Positions 6,463 to 8,432 of a stretch of 8,432 nucleotides of DNA are shown here, piece by piece. Below the pieces are notes generated by a model, which saw only the letters and a program-made list of their open reading frames with translations, ran no database searches and was not told the DNA's origin. The stretch lies in assembly GCA_002726235.1 (NCBI GenBank), contig PBSN01000023.1, forward strand, positions 1 through 8,432, written 5' to 3'. Each line of letters starts with the position of its first letter. The first letter of the stretch is position 1. The translations under genes and the position numbers were made by a program. Source of the stretch: Nitrospiraceae bacterium. Its GTDB lineage: Bacteria; Nitrospirota; Nitrospiria; Nitrospirales; UBA2166.

Positions 6463-6646
6463 ATCCGAGTTATTGGTTTAGAAAGCCAAGGCCATTTGCG
6501 CAATTGGTATGGATTGCGCGAATTAAGGGAAGCGGTACACCGTCTCTGTGGGCCAAGAGCCGCTCGTGCACGCGGCGGATGGTCCTAGTTAGTTGGACCG
6601 CGCGACCGGGGGTTAACACGTTCTTAACGTAGTAAAGGAGTTACCT
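6463..6646 (+). other. Long structured leader of the pilin transcript
   Basis: The leader of about 184 bases holds several small repeats: ATTTGCGCAATT (6494-6505) and the similar ATTGCGCGAATT (6513-6524); a GC-rich hairpin GCCGC (6559-6563) / GCGGC (6572-6576) with an 8-base loop; and two mutually exclusive hairpins, GTTAA (6612-6616) / TTAAC (6624-6628) or ACGTT (6618-6622) / AACGT (6626-6630), ending 3 bases before the ribosome binding site. These could tune translation. I recognise no known riboswitch. Confidence 0.35.
6634..6640 (+). promoter_or_regulatory. Strong ribosome binding site of the pilin gene
   Basis: AAAGGAG is followed by 6 bases and GTG at 6647. This near-perfect site fixes the start at a GTG codon and suggests high expression, as expected for a pilus subunit. 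Confidence 0.75.
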
Positions 6647-6985
6647 GTGAAGAAGACGCTGAAGAGAATCTGGACGGAGGAAGAGGGTGTTCTCACTTTC
6701 GAGTGGGTTTTATTGGTAACGTTGCTCACGGTTGGTGTCGTGGGTGGAGTTGCTGCCGCGCGTGATGCAATCATTGACGAGTTGGGTGATGTTGCTCAGG
6801 CCATGTTGGCTCTGGACCAATCATACACCGTGTTGCATCCGCTAATCATTGAAGTGCATGACACTCTCGACCAGGGTGCGAGTAATTCGACTTTCGTTGA
6901 TGCTGCGGCGTTTCAAGATTGCAACCGCAACGACAGTTTCAATGGTCAGGGAAATGAGTTATTGGATTACGACGCTCCTTCGTAG
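6647..6985 (+). CDS. Flp-like type IVb pilin
   Basis: This 112-residue protein looks like a prepilin. A basic leader of 14 residues ending in Gly14 is followed by VLTFEWVLLVTLLTVGVVGGV, with Glu19 at position +5 of the mature chain, the residue needed for methylation and assembly in type IV pilins. A prepilin peptidase should cut after Gly14. The hydrophobic helix (20-38) continues into ARDAIIDELGDVAQAML, an amphipathic stretch as in Flp/Tad pilins. The C-terminal half (about 60-112) is soluble, Asn/Asp-rich and has one Cys (C92). The mature product of about 98 residues is larger than classical Flp subunits (about 50-60), so it may be a minor or planctomycete-specific pilin or pseudopilin. 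No Tad assembly genes are in the window. An IS3 element begins 94 bases downstream. Confidence 0.75.
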   Translation: MKKTLKRIWTEEEGVLTFEWVLLVTLLTVGVVGGVAAARDAIIDELGDVAQAMLALDQSYTVLHPLIIEVHDTLDQGASNSTFVDAAAFQDCNRNDSFNGQGNELLDYDAPS

Positions 6986-7079
6986 TTATTAAATCATCGA
7001 TCATACCTACTGATACTCGAGTTCACAGTTCTTCAGTGGACCAACCCAGGGGGCGGGTTTGATACGGGTGATGTGGCCG
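6986..7079 (+). other. Short stretch between pilin gene and insertion sequence
   Basis: These 94 bases contain no terminator that I can see. The pilin reading frame stays open after its TAG stop through to the insertion sequence, but 31 open codons are not significant. Without a terminator, transcription from the pilin promoter would run into the insertion sequence. Confidence 0.35.
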
Positions 7080-7122
7080 TGACGTCCTCCCCTAAAATTG
7101 GTCCAGGAAAAGTGAGAGAATC
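7080..7122 (+). repeat. Left terminal inverted repeat of the IS3 element
   Basis: The left end aligns with the reverse complement of the right end over about 43 bases. The inner part is strongest: GTGAGAGAATC (7112-7122) matches perfectly, and CCCC and CCAG blocks match further out with one base of offset. TAAAAT at 7093-7098 is a candidate -10 box used only when the two ends are joined in a circle. Confidence 0.65.
7093..7098 (+). promoter_or_regulatory. -10 half of a circle-junction promoter
   Basis: TAAAAT matches the -10 consensus at five of six positions. It begins 13 bases inside the left end. If the ends are joined with a 3- or 4-base spacer, the TTGACA ending the right repeat lies 16 or 17 bases before it, an ideal promoter. 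IS3-family elements such as IS911 and IS2 are known to use such junction promoters. Confidence 0.5.
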
Positions 7123-7155
7123 CAGCCGGGCCGAAGGCCCGGAAAGGATTCTTTC
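7114..7155 (+). other. Strong hairpin covering the orfA ribosome binding site
   Basis: The inner stem CCGGGCC (7126-7132) / GGCCCGG (7136-7142) has a GAA loop. The outer stem GAGAGAATCC (7114-7123) pairs with GGATTCTTTC (7146-7155), with one G-U pair and a small internal loop. Together this is about 17 pairs ending 2 bases before ATG 7158, so the Shine-Dalgarno bases in GGAAAGGA (7141-7148) lie partly in the stem. It should reduce orfA translation, as known from other insertion sequences that guard against read-through transcripts. Confidence 0.6.
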
Positions 7156-7157
7156 AG

Positions 7158-7436
7158 ATGAAGCAAAAACGTCATTCTGTGGACCAGATTGTCTCGAAGC
7201 TGCGCAAGGCCGATGTGGAATTGGGAAAGGGGAAGAAGGTTCCGGAAGTCTGTAAGGAGCTTGAAGTCACCGAGCAGACTTACTACCGCTGGCGGCAGAA
7301 GTATGGCGGGATGCAGCCTGTGATGGTGAAGCAGTTGAAGTCTCTTGAGAAAGAGAACTCACGGTTGAAGAAGTTGGTGGCCGACCAGGCCCTCGACATG
7401 GAGATCCTCAAGGAAGCCGCGAAGGGAAACTGGTAA
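7158..7436 (+). CDS. IS3-family transposase OrfA (DNA-binding subunit)
   Basis: This 92-residue protein is the N-terminal, DNA-binding part of the transposase. Residues 5-45 form a helix-turn-helix ([38 protein letters not shown]), followed by YGGM and a Leu/Lys/Glu heptad region (about 57-86) that should form the leucine zipper for dimerisation. Length is usual for IS3 OrfA. The ribosome binding site AAGGA (7144-7148) stands 9 bases before ATG but is masked by a hairpin. The protein ends KGNW just after the slippery site; ribosomes that shift by -1 there make the fused OrfAB transposase. Confidence 0.9.
   Translation: MKQKRHSVDQIVSKLRKADVELGKGKKVPEVCKELEVTEQTYYRWRQKYGGMQPVMVKQLKSLEKENSRLKKLVADQALDMEILKEAAKGNW
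7424..7430 (+). promoter_or_regulatory. -1 frameshift slippery heptamer G-GGA-AAC
   Basis: In the orfA frame the bases read G GGA AAC, a canonical X-XXY-YYZ heptamer, two codons before the orfA stop. The orfB frame lies at -1 and is open from 7349, so it overlaps orfA for 88 bases. A shift gives ...[11 protein letters not shown], joining smoothly to the usual start of IS407-type OrfB. A hairpin CGCAC (7454-7458) / GTGCG (7469-7473) 23 bases downstream might act as a stimulator. Confidence 0.7.
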
Positions 7437-7468
7437 GCCCCGAACGTCGACGGCGCACGATTACTGAA

Positions 7469-8323
7469 GTGCGGCGATGTTTGGGGCCCAAGAAGGTATC
7501 GGAGCGTCGAGCGTGTCGCGTGCTCGATCAACCACGAGGGACGCAGCGTTATCAGCCGCGTACGCCGTCGGATGAGCCACGGTTACTTCGAGAAATGCGG
7601 CAACTGGCCAGGCAGCGGCCCCGGTTCGGGGCCGACCGGATCCATAAGCTATTGATCGCTCGTGAGTGGCAGGTGAACCCCAAGAGAGTCCACCGACTGT
7701 GGAAGCAAGAACAGATGCAAGTACCGAGGGAACAGCACCGAAAACGTCGCTTGCCTGGATGCAGTGCAAACGGCTGTATTCGCCATCGCGCCGAGCGGAT
7801 CAACCACGTCTGGTCGTATGACTTTGTTGCTGATCGTACGGAGGACGGACGGCAAGTGAAGCTGCTGGTGGTCATCGATGAGTACACACGGGAGTGCCTG
7901 GCGATCGAGGTGGGCCGCTCGTTCACGTCTCGTGAGGTGATCGACGTATTACAGTATCTGTTCGCCGTACGTGGCACGCCGGATCACATTCGCAGTGACA
8001 ACGGCCCAGAGTTCGTTGCTCGCTCGGTCCGTCGCTGGCTCGATCAGGCAGGCGTCGGGCCGCTGTTCATCGCGAAAGGCAGCCCCTGGGAGAATGGCTA
8101 CGTTGAGTCATTCAACGGGAAGTTACGTGACGAGCTGCTCAACCGAGAATTGTTCCTGAGTCTAGCGGAAGCTCGGTGGGTGATCGACCGCTGGCGGATC
8201 GACTACAACCACCATCGACTACATAGCGGATTAGACTACTGTACTCCTGCCGCGTTTGCGGCCGGCTGTGTTCCTCCGGATTTCGCTACGCTCAATCCTC
8301 CAGAACACAGCCTAGTTTCTTGA
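7469..8323 (+). CDS. IS3-family transposase OrfB (DDE catalytic domain)
   Basis: This catalytic part of the transposase cuts and joins DNA at the element's ends. Counted from GTG 7469 (284 residues), it starts with the SERRACRVL / RGTQRY block (11-28), a HTH_21-like helical region (about 35-85), then the integrase-fold core: D118 in [14 protein letters not shown]177 in IRSDNGPEF and E213 in [14 protein letters not shown]. There are 35 residues between D177 and E213, as expected of IS3 enzymes. The end has the typical [19 protein letters not shown] block (242-260). The GTG has no good ribosome binding site; the natural product is probably the OrfAB fusion made by -1 frameshift at 7424-7430, starting at 7158 (about 388 residues). 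No stop or frameshift damage is seen in the core. Confidence 0.92.
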   Translation: MRRCLGPKKVSERRACRVLDQPRGTQRYQPRTPSDEPRLLREMRQLARQRPRFGADRIHKLLIAREWQVNPKRVHRLWKQEQMQVPREQHRKRRLPGCSANGCIRHRAERINHVWSYDFVADRTEDGRQVKLLVVIDEYTRECLAIEVGRSFTSREVIDVLQYLFAVRGTPDHIRSDNGPEFVARSVRRWLDQAGVGPLFIAKGSPWENGYVESFNGKLRDELLNRELFLSLAEARWVIDRWRIDYNHHRLHSGLDYCTPAAFAAGCVPPDFATLNPPEHSLVS

Positions 8324-8327
8324 ACCC

Positions 8328-8369
8328 GATTCTCTCACTCGAACTGGTACAAAAGCTGGGGGGTTGACA
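8328..8369 (-). repeat. Right terminal inverted repeat of the IS3 element
   Basis: GATTCTCTCAC (8328-8338) is the exact reverse complement of the inner block of the left repeat (7112-7122), and the outer part matches less well with a one-base offset. The end carries an outward-facing TTGACA (8364-8369) as its last six bases. Confidence 0.65.
8364..8369 (+). promoter_or_regulatory. Outward -35 box at the right IS end
   Basis: TTGACA is a perfect -35 box at the last six bases of the element. In the present location no good -10 follows at 16-18 bases (8386-8391 reads TGCAGC), so it is probably silent here. It would act with TAAAAT of the left end in a circle or tandem copy. Confidence 0.5.
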
Positions 8370-8411
8370 GTTGCGCGAGTGATACTGCAGCGCCGGGTGC
8401 CAACCGCGTAG

Positions 8412-8431
8412 CTGAATTCGTGAAAATTCAG
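8412..8431. repeat. Inverted repeat CTGAATT-N6-AATTCAG at right edge
   Basis: CTGAATT (8412-8418) and AATTCAG (8425-8431) match perfectly around a 6-base centre. The window ends one base later, so a following T run or gene cannot be judged. It could be a terminator stem or an operator. The 62 bases from 8370 to the window end contain nothing else I can name. Confidence 0.3.
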
Positions 8432-8432
8432 G

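Larger units (their letters stand above)
7080..8369 (+). mobile_element. IS3-family insertion sequence (IS407-like), about 1290 bp, apparently intact
   Basis: The element has all the parts of an IS3-family transposon: imperfect terminal inverted repeats of about 42 bases, orfA, a -1 slippery site, orfB with the DDE catalytic residues, and a length typical for the family. OrfA's YYRW-x3-YGGM and orfB's SERRACRVL...RGTQRY blocks point to the IS407 group. The ends are placed at TGACGTCC (left) and GGTTGACA (right) from the repeat alignment. No matching 3-5 base direct repeat flanks these ends (GCCG before, GTTG after), so either a boundary is off by a few bases, or the copy lost its target duplication by recombination. 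It lies in the same direction as the pilin gene. Confidence 0.88.

Noticed and set aside
6506-6520. Possible sigma-54 promoter GG-N10-GC before the pilin gene
   Set aside because: The GG and GC are correctly spaced, but the surrounding bases (TTGGTATGG...GCGC) match the TGGCAC/TTGC consensus poorly, and a much better sigma-70 promoter lies just upstream.
6387-6632. Frame of 81 codons (MNKFFLSAQF...) before the pilin gene
   Set aside because: It has no ribosome binding site, begins inside a terminator-like T run and spans the TTGACA/TATCAT promoter and the leader; the peptide has no recognisable pattern.
7073-7255. Plus-strand frame of 60 codons crossing the left IS end
   Set aside because: It overlaps the IS terminal repeat, hairpin and orfA in another frame; it is a shadow frame, as is the open continuation after the pilin stop.
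1-8432. CRISPR array, tRNA, rRNA, toxin-antitoxin or phage defence system
   Set aside because: No regularly spaced repeats, no RNA gene sequence and no protein of such families were recognised anywhere in the window.

Overview
The window most resembles a chromosomal stretch of a planctomycete (Planctomycetota, probably Pirellulales or Planctomycetales). The pointers are a small exported protein with a Met-His-Arg-Tyr-Pro / Arg-Pro-Tyr-Asn-Tyr-Arg core, a pilin-like protein with a Gly|Val-Leu-Thr-Phe-Glu start, two long lineage-specific proteins with planctomycete-style motifs, loose gene packing and moderate GC. This assignment rests on family recognition from memory, not on a search.

Left part (1-2860): after a short gene-free stretch, a small secreted protein gene (286-867) lies on the minus strand. 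It diverges across about 440 bases from a sigma-54-dependent activator gene (1310-2860). The activator has a receiver-like N-terminus lacking the phosphoacceptor Asp, an intact AAA+ domain with GAFTGA, and a Fis-type helix-turn-helix.

Middle part (2861-6246), all plus strand: a membrane-anchored or exported protein of unknown function (3107-4348), a possible 36-codon gene with a good ribosome binding site (4507-4617), and a polytopic membrane protein resembling GT-C glycosyltransferases with a soluble C-terminal domain (4639-6246).

Right part (6247-8432): a 400-base spacer holds a weak terminator candidate, a near-consensus sigma-70 promoter (TTGACA, 16 bases, TATCAT) and a leader with several small inverted repeats. 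It is followed by a 112-residue Flp-like pilin gene (6647-6985). An apparently intact IS3-family element (IS407-like, about 7080-8369) lies 94 bases after the pilin gene. It has orfA, a G-GGA-AAC slippery site, orfB with D118, D177 and E213 (spacing D-35-E), imperfect terminal inverted repeats, a hairpin covering the orfA ribosome binding site, and the two halves of a circle-junction promoter at its ends.

How the parts may work together: pilin, GT-C-like membrane protein, exported helical protein and activator could form a surface-appendage locus in which the pilin or another exported protein is glycosylated. Only proximity and shared strand support this. The pilin has its own sigma-70 type promoter, and no convincing sigma-54 promoter was found in the window, so the activator's target is unknown. 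I found no CRISPR array, tRNA, rRNA or obvious defence system.
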